Assembly: GCA_020853025.1 (NCBI GenBank)
Contig: JADYZP010000060.1
Span: forward strand, 1 to 64,000
DNA length: 64,000 bases
DNA from: Burkholderiales bacterium
GTDB lineage: Bacteria; Pseudomonadota; Gammaproteobacteria; Burkholderiales; Casimicrobiaceae
Direction: 5' to 3'
Of this stretch, positions 55,129-61,629 are shown one piece after another. The position numbers were made by a program, and so were the translations under genes. Positions within the stretch are counted from its first letter, which is position 1, and the number at the start of each line of letters is the position of its first letter. The notes below the pieces were generated by a model. That model did no database searches. It was not told where the DNA came from and saw nothing but the letters and a program-made list of their open reading frames with translations.

Positions 55129-55536
55129 TTATGGACGGCTTCGGGTTGCGCGCAAAGCCGCCTCGACGACCTTCATCATGCCGGAGTGAAGAGTCCCTAG
55201 CTTCGGAATCTGGCCGTGTCTCGAATCGGGTGGAACATCAAAAAACGCGCCATCCCAAGGCAGCAGAAGCGTGTTCGCTAGATCGAACTTGGTGTCGTAG
55301 GAGAGTCCCGCCAGCGCATATGCCGCTGCGTGGTCCAGCTTGCGAATCGCAAACTCGCCAGCGTGTAACCGTCCCAATTTTTGAGACGTTCCGTAGGCCA
55401 CCTCCACTTCGATTCCGTCCGACCGTTGTGTCACGTCGAGGACAAGTGCGGGTCGAGGCTTGGGGCCGGGATTGTCGCGAGGCCGCTCGGGAAATCGACA
55501 CCAAACAATATCGCCGGGTTCGGGGGCGGGCCACAA
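55129..55536 (-). CDS. PemK/MazF-like toxin
   Basis: A 135-residue protein of the PemK/MazF fold. It begins MWPAPEPGDIVWCRFPERP, where GDIV-x-C/V-x-F fits the first strand and loop, then PRPALVLDVTQRSDG (the R-P-x-hydrophobic-V motif) and VEVAYGTSQKLG. It carries about 30 residues more at the end than classical MazF. MazF family toxins cleave mRNA at short specific motifs. The stop of the preceding small gene is 12 bases upstream, so they form a toxin-antitoxin pair. Alternatively it is a non-toxic growth-inhibitor paralogue. Confidence 0.72.
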   Translation of the reverse strand: MWPAPEPGDIVWCRFPERPRDNPGPKPRPALVLDVTQRSDGIEVEVAYGTSQKLGRLHAGEFAIRKLDHAAAYALAGLSYDTKFDLANTLLLPWDGAFFDVPPDSRHGQIPKLGTLHSGMMKVVEAALRATRSRP

Positions 55537-55548
55537 AGTGGTCGCCGC

Positions 55549-55815
55549 CTAAACCAGCGATTTCTTGCTAATGACCTTGCCCTTGGGCAACCGGGTCTTC
55601 GCGGTCTCTTTCAGCCACGCAAAATACGGCGGTGAAAGTGGTCCGTCGTCTGCTTCGTAGGTCGGTAAGACCTCCTTGGCAAATCGAGAGAGGGCAAGGT
55701 GAATGACCATGGTCTCGGTTGTATCCAGCTCGGTCGCGAGCACCTTCAGCGTCTCACGCGTTACGCCGTAGGGCGTGCTCTTGATGCGGAATTTCAACAA
55801 CAATTTGTCGCTCAT
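55549..55815 (-). CDS. Small putative antitoxin upstream of PemK-like toxin
   Basis: An 88-residue protein. DKLLLKFRIKSTPYGVTRET and TLKVLATELDTTETMVIHLALSRFAKEVLP suggest a strand followed by two helices, as in ribbon-helix-helix DNA-binding antitoxins, but the match is loose. The basic C-terminus KTRLPKGKVISKKSLV would contact the toxin or DNA. It precedes the toxin gene on the same strand. An inverted repeat lies just upstream. I do not recognise a named family with certainty. Confidence 0.6.
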   Translation of the reverse strand: MSDKLLLKFRIKSTPYGVTRETLKVLATELDTTETMVIHLALSRFAKEVLPTYEADDGPLSPPYFAWLKETAKTRLPKGKVISKKSLV

Positions 55816-55837
55816 GAAATTTCCTTGGAGGCAACTG

Positions 55838-55856
55838 GTATATCTTTATTATATAC
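55838..55856 (-). promoter_or_regulatory. Operator-like inverted repeat of the PemK-type module
   Basis: GTATAT (55838-55843) and ATATAC (55851-55856) form an inverted repeat with a 7-base spacer in AT-rich sequence, 23 bases upstream of the antitoxin ATG. On the minus strand TTGACA (55871-55866) lies nearby and TATAAT-like sequence falls in the repeat, so a repressor bound there would overlap the promoter. Spacing between these two elements is not ideal. Confidence 0.55.
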
Positions 55857-55930
55857 ATTCGCCAGTGTCAATACTTCGGCTGAAGAAAGAGAGCTGCGGG
55901 GAATATGAGGGCTTGCGCGGCGGGCAACGG

Positions 55931-56269
55931 CTATTGCACGGCCAGTTGAACCCGCTTGCCGATCCTTGACAGCATCAGCACAAGAGCGTCGATGGTGAAC
56001 TTCTGGACCTTGTGATTTACCACATCTGAAATGCGAGGACGTGTCACCTGCAAGACCCGAGCAGCGGTCGTCTGGGTGACGCTTTGGGTCTTGATCCAGC
56101 CTGCGATCTCGTCCATGAGCTGCCGCTTGATACGAATCGAGTCGTCGATCTGTGCGTCAATTTCGTGTAGCAGGCGCTCTGCTTCATCGTGCGGGAATCC
56201 CAAATCTTCGAATACGTTCCCCCCGGCTTCGGTGCGATGCCGAGACTTGGTGTCGATCTTTCCCTTCAT
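55931..56269 (-). CDS. HigA-like antitoxin (XRE/COG5606 type)
   Basis: A 112-residue helix-turn-helix protein of the COG5606 antitoxin type. The HTH lies in IAGWIKTQSVTQTTAARVLQVTRPRISDVVNHK, with TQTTAA as the first helix and RPRISDV as the recognition helix, then FTIDALVLMLSRIGKRVQLAVQ, the typical end of these antitoxins. An N-terminal NVFEDLGFPHDEAERLL matches too. Its start overlaps the toxin stop by four bases; toxin-first order is that of the higBA type. Confidence 0.85.
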   Translation of the reverse strand: MKGKIDTKSRHRTEAGGNVFEDLGFPHDEAERLLHEIDAQIDDSIRIKRQLMDEIAGWIKTQSVTQTTAARVLQVTRPRISDVVNHKVQKFTIDALVLMLSRIGKRVQLAVQ

Positions 56270-56604
56270 GTCCGATTGCTCCTTTCCTTGATAACAGCAC
56301 GGTAGCGAGTCGCCGCAATCTCGATGTCGCCCTTGTTTGTTTTCCGACCACGCTTCTGGAAGCAGTGCAAGACATAGACGGCTTCTTCGAATTTGGCCAC
56401 GTACATGACTCGAAACCAGCCGTCGGCGCAGGCAATGCGAACCTCACGTCCGCCGGGTCCGATTTGCGAGAACGGCTTCCAGTCAGTTGGCATGAAGCCG
56501 CGTTGGACGAGTCGGAGTTCGCGGCCCGCCTGTTTACGCGCGTCGTCGGGAAACGCCTTGAGGTCATCAAATGCAGTTCCGCGCCAATCAATGGGTTTGT
56601 CCAT
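56266..56604 (-). CDS. HigB/Gp49-like toxin (RelE superfamily)
   Basis: A 112-residue RelE-like protein of the COG4679/Gp49 group: PIDWRGTAFDDLKAFPDDARKQAGREL at the N-terminus, KPFSQIGPGGREVRI with the Gly-rich turn, then FRVMYVAKFEEAVYVLHCFQKRGRKTNKGDIEIAATRY, the conserved Lys and core Phe-x-K-K/R motif. Such proteins are ribosome-dependent RNases. Start ATG 56604 is preferred over ATG 56625 because an operator-like palindrome covers 56619-56634. Confidence 0.85.
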   Translation of the reverse strand: MDKPIDWRGTAFDDLKAFPDDARKQAGRELRLVQRGFMPTDWKPFSQIGPGGREVRIACADGWFRVMYVAKFEEAVYVLHCFQKRGRKTNKGDIEIAATRYRAVIKERSNRT

Positions 56605-56618
56605 GACTGGCCTCGATT

Positions 56619-56634
56619 GTATCAAATTTTATAC
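56619..56634. promoter_or_regulatory. Operator-like palindrome of the HigBA-type module
   Basis: GTATCAAATTTTATAC is a palindrome apart from two mismatches (GTAT-n-AAATTT-n-ATAC). It starts 15 bases upstream of the toxin ATG and is the likely site for the HigA-like antitoxin. It is an AT-rich island in GC-rich DNA. Confidence 0.6.
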
Positions 56635-56773
56635 AGACATGACCAGATGGCGTCCGGCCAGTGCCGGTTCGGTGTTGGTCACCATTTCTCCTATACGGTG
56701 AGCTCTGTCTCCGTCCCGCAAAAGTCATCGGGCAAGCACTGAATATAAAGCAAATCACAGTTTTCAATAGCTA

Positions 56774-56792
56774 CTATTATATTAGATAATAG
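56774..56792. promoter_or_regulatory. Operator-like inverted repeat of the HipBA-type module
   Basis: CTATTAT-ATTAG-ATAATAG is a perfect 7-base inverted repeat with a 5-base spacer, six bases before the GTG start of the HipB-like gene. HipB of E. coli binds palindromes with TATCC half-sites; the sequence here differs but the position and symmetry fit autoregulation. Confidence 0.65.
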
Positions 56793-56797
56793 CAATT

Positions 56798-57103
56798 GTG
56801 ATTACCATTACAAACGCCACGGATGAGCTGGCGCGGCTGGGTTCCCGACTGCGCGCTGCCCGGATTGCCAGAGACGAGCCGATGCAATTGTTCGCGCAAC
56901 GCATCGGCGTTTCCGTTCCGACATTGCGCGCGATGGAACAGGGTGCGGACACCGTCGCGATCAGGCATTGGGCCAATGCACTGTGGGCGCTGGATCGACT
57001 TGCCGACTTGGCGCAGGTCCTGGCCCAGTCTGCATCGCCGCTCGATCTCGCCCGACAACAGTCGCGGCCCCAACGCCAACGGGCAAGCCGGAGGCGCGCG
57101 TGA
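56798..57103 (+). CDS. HipB-like XRE regulator/antitoxin
   Basis: A 101-residue DNA-binding protein. The XRE HTH spans about 12-65: LGSRLRAARIARDEPMQLFAQRIGVSVPTLRAMEQGADTVAIRHWANALWAL. A basic tail RQQSRPQRQRASRRRA follows. The start is GTG 56798 (MITITNATDEL), directly behind an inverted repeat. Its stop overlaps the start of the HipA-like gene (GTGA), typical of hipBA. It should both repress the operon and restrain the kinase. Confidence 0.85.
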   Translation: MITITNATDELARLGSRLRAARIARDEPMQLFAQRIGVSVPTLRAMEQGADTVAIRHWANALWALDRLADLAQVLAQSASPLDLARQQSRPQRQRASRRRA

Positions 57104-58326
57104 TTCTTCTTGCCGTGTGGGTGACGCTCCCCGACGCCACCACGCTTAAGGCGGGGGAGCTCGCCTGTACGCAATCCGACGAGGCGGGCCGCTTCGACAG
57201 CGAGTTCGCGTATGCCGAAGAATGGCTGAATCGCCGCGAAGCCTTTGCCCTCGATCCAGTATCGCTGCCGCTTACACGAGCGCGGTTCCGTGCCATGAAT
57301 CTGGAACCACCGCTGGGCGTCTTCGATGATGCGCTACCCGACGATTGGGGTCGAAAGCTGATCATTCGCGCGCGGAACTTGCCGCGCCGGGCGCAGAGCG
57401 CGCCACATCTGTTGCGCGAGTTAGCCGATCACGGGCTCGGCATGGGCGCGCTTATCTTCGCGCGGCCCGATCGCGGGCGCCTCATTCGCGACGTGCGTGC
57501 CGCAGTTGATTTGGACGCTCTGTACCAGGCTGCCGAGCGCTTCGAATCCGGGGCGGCAGATGCGCCCGACGAGTTGCAGAAGCTGTTCGCGGCGGGCAGT
57601 TCGCCCGGCGGCGCGCGCCCCAAGGTGCTCGTCAGCGATGCCACGGGCGAGTGGATCGCCAAGTTTCCGAGCCGTCAGCGCGACGGCCGATTCGATGTCG
57701 TTGGGCTCGAAGCGGTGGGCCTCGATCTGGCCGCCGCATCCGGCATCGACGTTCCGGAGCATCGGCTTGACTGCCTGGGCGAGCGCGGCCGCCGTGCGCT
57801 CCTGGTGCGGCGCTTCGACGTGGTCGCCGGCGGTGGCCGCCGCCACATGATTTCCTTGCGTACGCTGTGCAAGGAGCGCGCCGGTGCCTATGCGCAGTCC
57901 TACTCCGAATTGGCGCAGGCCGTTCGCAGCGTATCCTCGGCCCCGCAGGAGGACGTGGATCGGCTCTTCAAGCAGATGGTCTTCAACGCGGCCTTCGGCA
58001 ACACCGACGATCACCTCAAGAACTTCTGGATGTTGCACGACGCGGCGGGGTATCGGCTGAGTGAAGCCTTCGACCTGCTGCCTGATGTCGGCGAGCGCGG
58101 CGAACATTGCCTGGCGTTCGAATACGAACGCCTCTCTCCCACGCGATCCCAGCTGATCGCAGTGGCTCGACGTTGGGGTGTTGCCGGCGCGACCACGATG
58201 ATCGACACCGTGCTGGAGGCAACGGCCACCTTTGCCGCGGTCGCGAATGCGCATGCCGTCCCGGGAAGCAATATCGTCGAGCTGGGCTCCGACCTCGATC
58301 GTCGCGCGCGCCAGCTCGCGGGATAG
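57100..58326 (+). CDS. HipA-like serine/threonine kinase toxin
   Basis: A 408-residue HipA-family kinase. The N-terminal subdomain FDDALPDDWGRKLI is the usual HipA region. The phosphate loop is GSSPGGARPK (166-175) with a Ser pair at which HipA proteins autophosphorylate. The ATP-binding Lys is in WIAKFPS (188). The catalytic loop NTDDHLKNFW (301-310) has the DxxxxN residues and LSEAFDLLPD supplies the Mg-binding Asp (325). HipA of E. coli phosphorylates glutamyl-tRNA synthetase and causes persistence; the target here is not known. GTG start coupled to the HipB-like gene. Together they are the third toxin-antitoxin unit of the island. Confidence 0.88.
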   Translation: MILLAVWVTLPDATTLKAGELACTQSDEAGRFDSEFAYAEEWLNRREAFALDPVSLPLTRARFRAMNLEPPLGVFDDALPDDWGRKLIIRARNLPRRAQSAPHLLRELADHGLGMGALIFARPDRGRLIRDVRAAVDLDALYQAAERFESGAADAPDELQKLFAAGSSPGGARPKVLVSDATGEWIAKFPSRQRDGRFDVVGLEAVGLDLAAASGIDVPEHRLDCLGERGRRALLVRRFDVVAGGGRRHMISLRTLCKERAGAYAQSYSELAQAVRSVSSAPQEDVDRLFKQMVFNAAFGNTDDHLKNFWMLHDAAGYRLSEAFDLLPDVGERGEHCLAFEYERLSPTRSQLIAVARRWGVAGATTMIDTVLEATATFAAVANAHAVPGSNIVELGSDLDRRARQLAG

Positions 58327-58506
58327 GCACGATGGCGGTCACGTCATTCCATACGACCATGCCGGCCCGCCGTTCGCTGGACGCCGAATTCGAATGTATG
58401 GGCGCTGTCGCAGAACAGGACCCACACTCGCGCGTCGGCCGCCATGTCGTTACACTCCGGGGCTGACAAGATCAGAAAACGTGCAGCAATGCGATATTTG
58501 ACGATG

Positions 58507-58608
58507 CCGTCCCCGCCAAGGCGGGAACCTGGCAATTTCCCTCGAACGCCCGCTGTTCCCCGCCCTCGATTCGAGCATCCAGGGGGCGAGCTTTCGCGGG
58601 GACGATGG
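58507..58608. repeat. Intergenic palindromic repeats (family B-related)
   Basis: Two hairpin-like elements: GTCCCCGCCAAGGCGGGAAC (58509-58528) and a longer one with CCCCGCCCTCGATTCGAGCATCC then GGGGGCGAGCTTTCGCGGGGACGA, where both halves of the outer arm pair over about 40 bases. It shows the same core as the repeats around 48226-48440, 48822-48968 and 60686-60750. The 58327-58705 gap holds this repeat and the leader of the phosphatase gene, with no further recognisable feature. Confidence 0.7.
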
Positions 58609-58705
58609 TGGGGTAGGTACCCAAACGGGAACGGCGGAAAAGCAGGTCGTCCTGCCCGCGATCCGCACGACCAAGTCGCAATGGCAGCGTCGCATCCGCC
58701 AAGCC

Positions 58706-59536
58706 ATGAGTGAAACCGCCACCCTCGACGTCGCCAGCCTCTCGCATCCGGGAATGGTGCGCTCGCACAACGAGGATTCCGTGTTCGTCGATGCCGAGGC
58801 CGGCATCGCCGTGCTCGCCGACGGCATGGGCGGCTACAACGCGGGCGAAGTGGCGAGCGGCATCGCCGTCAACGTCGTGTCGAACGGCATGATGCCGGAA
58901 CTGAAATCCGGCCGCGCGCTGTCGAAGATCGACATCCAGAGCGGGCTGACGCACGGCGCGCTGCTGCTGCAGCAGCATATCGCCTCAGCCAACAAGGGCA
59001 TCTACGAGGCCGCGCAGGCGCGGCCCGAGTGCGCGGGCATGGGCACGACCATCGTCGCCGCGGTGTTCTGCGGCAACCGCGTGTCGATCGGCCACATCGG
59101 CGATTCGCGCTGCTACCGCCTGCGCGGCGAGAAGTTCGAACAGCTAACCCGCGACCACTCGCTCCTGCAGGAGCAGATCGACAGCGGCGTGCTGACACCC
59201 GAGCAGGCGCGCTACTCGCTCAACAAGAACCTCGTCACGCGCGCACTGGGCATCGAGGCCATCGTGCCGACCGACATCTCCGAATACCGGCTCGAGGCCA
59301 ACGACATCTACGTGCTGTGCTCGGATGGCCTCACCGACATGGTCGACGGCGAGGTCATCCACACGATCGTCGACGACAAGCGCAGCGACCTTGCCGTCGC
59401 CGCGGCCGATTTGATCGAACTCGCCAACCAGAATGGCGGCCGCGACAACATCTCGGTGATCCTCATCCGCGTGCCGCCCGAATTCCTGCCGGTGACCAGC
59501 TGGGCGCAGCGCTGGCTGGCGAAGAAGAAGGCGTAG
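58706..59536 (+). CDS. PP2C-family protein serine/threonine phosphatase (Stp1-like)
   Basis: A 276-residue PPM-family phosphatase. Motifs: LSHPGMVRSHNEDSVFVD with metal-site Asp, LADGMGGYNAGEVAS (the DG-x-GG signature), GMGTTIVAAVFCGN, HIGDSRCYRLRG, LLCSDGLTDMV-type VLCSDGLTDMVDG, and QNGGRDNISVILI. It removes phosphate from Ser/Thr of proteins and counteracts Hanks-type kinases. No kinase gene is adjacent; the partner in this operon is the FHA-domain protein five bases downstream. Confidence 0.94.
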   Translation: MSETATLDVASLSHPGMVRSHNEDSVFVDAEAGIAVLADGMGGYNAGEVASGIAVNVVSNGMMPELKSGRALSKIDIQSGLTHGALLLQQHIASANKGIYEAAQARPECAGMGTTIVAAVFCGNRVSIGHIGDSRCYRLRGEKFEQLTRDHSLLQEQIDSGVLTPEQARYSLNKNLVTRALGIEAIVPTDISEYRLEANDIYVLCSDGLTDMVDGEVIHTIVDDKRSDLAVAAADLIELANQNGGRDNISVILIRVPPEFLPVTSWAQRWLAKKKA

Positions 59537-59541
59537 CGGCC

Positions 59542-60630
59542 GTGGGCAAGCTCGTGCAGTTCCTCGCGGACGGGACGACCACCGACGTGCCGCTCGACCG
59601 CGAACGCATCACCATCGGCCGCCGCGCCGACAACGACGTGTGCCTGCCGTATCCGGCGGTATCCGGCGAACACGTCGCGGTCGTCACCATCCTCGCCGAT
59701 TCGTTTCTCGAGGATCTCGGCAGCACCAACGGCACGCTGGTCAACGGCCGTCCGGTGACCAAGCATTTCCTCGCCGATCGCGACCTGATCGACATCGGGC
59801 GCCAGCGCTTCACCTACCTGGCGAACGACGACGCCAAGGTCGATCCGCTGCCGCCCGACATCGCGCGCAAGCTCCTGCGGGGATTGTCGGAGATGGTCGA
59901 GCCCGCGCGCCCGTTGCCGCAGGTCGCGGTGCCGGCGGGCGGTCGGCGCGGGCAGTACGGCGTGCGGGGGCATCCGCTGGTGGCCGATCTCGAGCGCGAA
60001 GCGCGCGTGTCGAAGGTGGCCACGCAGCACTCGCTGATGTCGCCGGCCGCGCCGTTGCGTGCGCCCAGCGCCGGCGACGTCGCGCCACGCGACGCTCTGG
60101 CCGCCGTCGCCGCGTTGCCCCGGGCCGCGCCGTCGCCACCGGCCGACGTGCAGCCTCGCTTCGAAAATCAGCCGCCGGCGGATCCGCCGCCCCGCGCCGC
60201 AGCGCCGACGGTCTCCGACCCGCCGCCGCGGGCGGGCGCGAGCGCCGACCCGGCGACACCGGCTGCCGCAACGGCCGTCGCGGCGCATGACTCCATGCTC
60301 GCGTCGCCGCCGCCTGGAATCGCCGCGGTCGCCGCCGCTTCGGCCGCCGTCGAGACACCGCCGCGCGGACCTTCGGTGCGTGTGCTCTCCGGCGCCTCCA
60401 GCGGACGCATCGTCCCCTTTGTCCACACCGAACTGACGCTGGGGCGCGTCGGCGTCCAGGTCGCGGCGGTGCGCCGGATCGACGGCGGCGGCTACCGGCT
60501 GATCCCGCTGGAAGGCGCGCAGCCGCCGCGCATCAACGGCGCGCCGGTGGCGCCCGACGGCTCGCCGCTGCACCCGGGCGATACTTTCGAGGTGGCCGGC
60601 GTCCGGCTGGAGCTGTCGGTCGAGTCCTGA
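59542..60630 (+). CDS. FHA-domain protein with two FHA modules
   Basis: A 362-residue protein. The N-terminal FHA domain (about 1-90) shows GRRADNDVCLPYPAVSGEHV and EDLGSTNGTLVNGRPV, with the phosphothreonine-binding Arg, Ser and Asn residues (R-x-x-S-x-x-H and S-T-N-G). A Pro/Ala-rich linker (about 130-275) leads to a second FHA-like domain near the C-terminus (LSGASSGRIVPFVHTELTLGRVG to PGDTFEVAGVRLELSV), where the key residues are less clear: only L-G-R and GAPV-type turn are seen. The start is GTG 59542, five bases after the phosphatase stop. It may recruit phosphoproteins that the phosphatase acts on. Confidence 0.85.
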   Translation: MGKLVQFLADGTTTDVPLDRERITIGRRADNDVCLPYPAVSGEHVAVVTILADSFLEDLGSTNGTLVNGRPVTKHFLADRDLIDIGRQRFTYLANDDAKVDPLPPDIARKLLRGLSEMVEPARPLPQVAVPAGGRRGQYGVRGHPLVADLEREARVSKVATQHSLMSPAAPLRAPSAGDVAPRDALAAVAALPRAAPSPPADVQPRFENQPPADPPPRAAAPTVSDPPPRAGASADPATPAAATAVAAHDSMLASPPPGIAAVAAASAAVETPPRGPSVRVLSGASSGRIVPFVHTELTLGRVGVQVAAVRRIDGGGYRLIPLEGAQPPRINGAPVAPDGSPLHPGDTFEVAGVRLELSVES

Positions 60631-60685
60631 TTTGACGGTTCCGTCCTGATTTGTTGGGCCGGGCGCGAAATCCGCAATCCCTTTC

Positions 60686-60750
60686 CGTCGTCCCCGCGAC
60701 AGCTTGCGCTCGAGTGCTCAAGTCGGGGGCGTGAGGACCCAGCGGCGTTC
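60686..60750. repeat. Intergenic palindromic repeat (family B-related)
   Basis: CGTCGTCCCCGCGACAGCTTGCGCTCGAGTGCTCAAG and GTCGGGGGCGTGAGGACCCAGCGGCG. Both ends match the tandem repeats near 48226-48440, and CTCGAGTGC in the middle matches the sequence at the junction after 48440, which reads CCTCGAGTGCACATTGATCGGGAC. This supports the view that the third copy there runs on into a longer form of the repeat. Confidence 0.7.
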
Positions 60751-60961
60751 CCCACGCCCGGCAAAGCACCCATCGCCAACCAACTGCCGCTGCGCGTCAC
60801 CCCGGGTTCCGCGCCACGGCCAATTCGCCGCCAAGTGCCTATTTGCCTACGGTGCCAGCGACCAGACGAATATCGACCGTCTGTCCGCCTGTCGGCAATA
60901 AAATGTTATCCATCAATATATTAAGTGCTTCCAGCAAGATGCCGACAAGCGTCAACACCCT

Positions 60962-60977
60962 TGGCATATCGCTTGCT
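60962..60977 (+). promoter_or_regulatory. σ54-type promoter of pilA
   Basis: TGGCATATCGCTTGCT fits the σ54 consensus TGGCAY-RNNNN-TTGCW exactly, with GG and GC at the -24 and -12 positions. It lies 65 bases upstream of the pilA ATG, giving an expected leader of roughly 50-55 bases. In Pseudomonas and other proteobacteria pilA is controlled by σ54 with PilSR. AT-rich sequence just upstream (about 60890-60950) could hold PilR sites. Confidence 0.82.
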
Positions 60978-61042
60978 CCGTGAATACCAGCATCGCTGGG
61001 TGCCGGAGTTTTGAAGTCGCTCACCATTCAAGGAGACTCACC

Positions 61043-61462
61043 ATGAAACAGCTTCAAAAAGGCTTCACGCTCATCGAACTGATGATCGTCGTCGCCATCG
61101 TCGGTATCCTGGCGGCTATCGCGTTGCCGGCGTATCAGGACTATGTGATCCGCTCGAAGATGTCGGAAGGGACGGCCGCCATCGCCGCGTGCAAGACTTC
61201 AGTGTCGGAATTCGTGTCGTCCCGCAATGCGTGGCCGGCGAACGCCAACACGGCGGGCTGCTCGGAACTGCCGACGCAATACGTCGCGAGCCTGACGGTG
61301 ACCGGAAATGGCGTCATCACCGTCCTTACGCAAAATACAGGCTCCAAGCCTGGCGCCTGTAGCCTGATCCTCACGCCCTCCGGTACGATTCCGGATATCA
61401 CGCTGTGGACCGGTTCCAGCAGCGGCTGCGCCGCCAAATACGTGCCGTCGACGTTCCGCTAG
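61043..61462 (+). CDS. pilA: Type IV major pilin
   Basis: A 139-residue type IVa pilin. A six- or seven-residue leader (MKQLQKG) is cut before [20 protein letters not shown], the methylated Phe and the hydrophobic alpha1 helix with Glu5. The globular part has two Cys (TAGCSELP and GACSLIL) and a further Cys-Ala-Ala near the end, of which the last pair should form the D-loop disulfide. The Ser/Thr-rich loop with TGSSSG near the C-terminus offers O-glycosylation sites. AGGAG lies 8 bases before ATG 61043. A hairpin follows at 61488. Confidence 0.96.
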   Translation: MKQLQKGFTLIELMIVVAIVGILAAIALPAYQDYVIRSKMSEGTAAIAACKTSVSEFVSSRNAWPANANTAGCSELPTQYVASLTVTGNGVITVLTQNTGSKPGACSLILTPSGTIPDITLWTGSSSGCAAKYVPSTFR

Positions 61463-61487
61463 TCACTCTCGTCCTTCTGAAGTTTTC

Positions 61488-61517
61488 AGGCCGGCCGGGG
61501 CGTTGTCCCGCCGGCCT
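61488..61517 (+). terminator. Hairpin after pilA
   Basis: AGGCCGGC pairs with GCCGGCCT, with additional pairing of GGG and CCC in the loop, 26 bases after the pilA stop. It has no clean T-run, so it may be a stabiliser or a weak terminator that lets some transcription continue to the next gene. Confidence 0.55.
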
Positions 61518-61629
61518 GTTGCGCTCTTGAGTGGCCGCGTCGATCCTGTTTGCCCGATTGGTCCGCGTGCGAGGGTTTGATGGACATCCCAACGCTTCGC
61601 CTAACGACCACGATAGCGATCGAGCGCTG

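Noticed and set aside
60839..60967. Minus-strand open frame of about 42 codons in the pilA upstream region
   Set aside because: It ends in the region just upstream of the σ54 promoter, has a hydrophobic but unrecognised sequence, and no ribosome-binding site was evident. Low confidence, so not listed as a gene.
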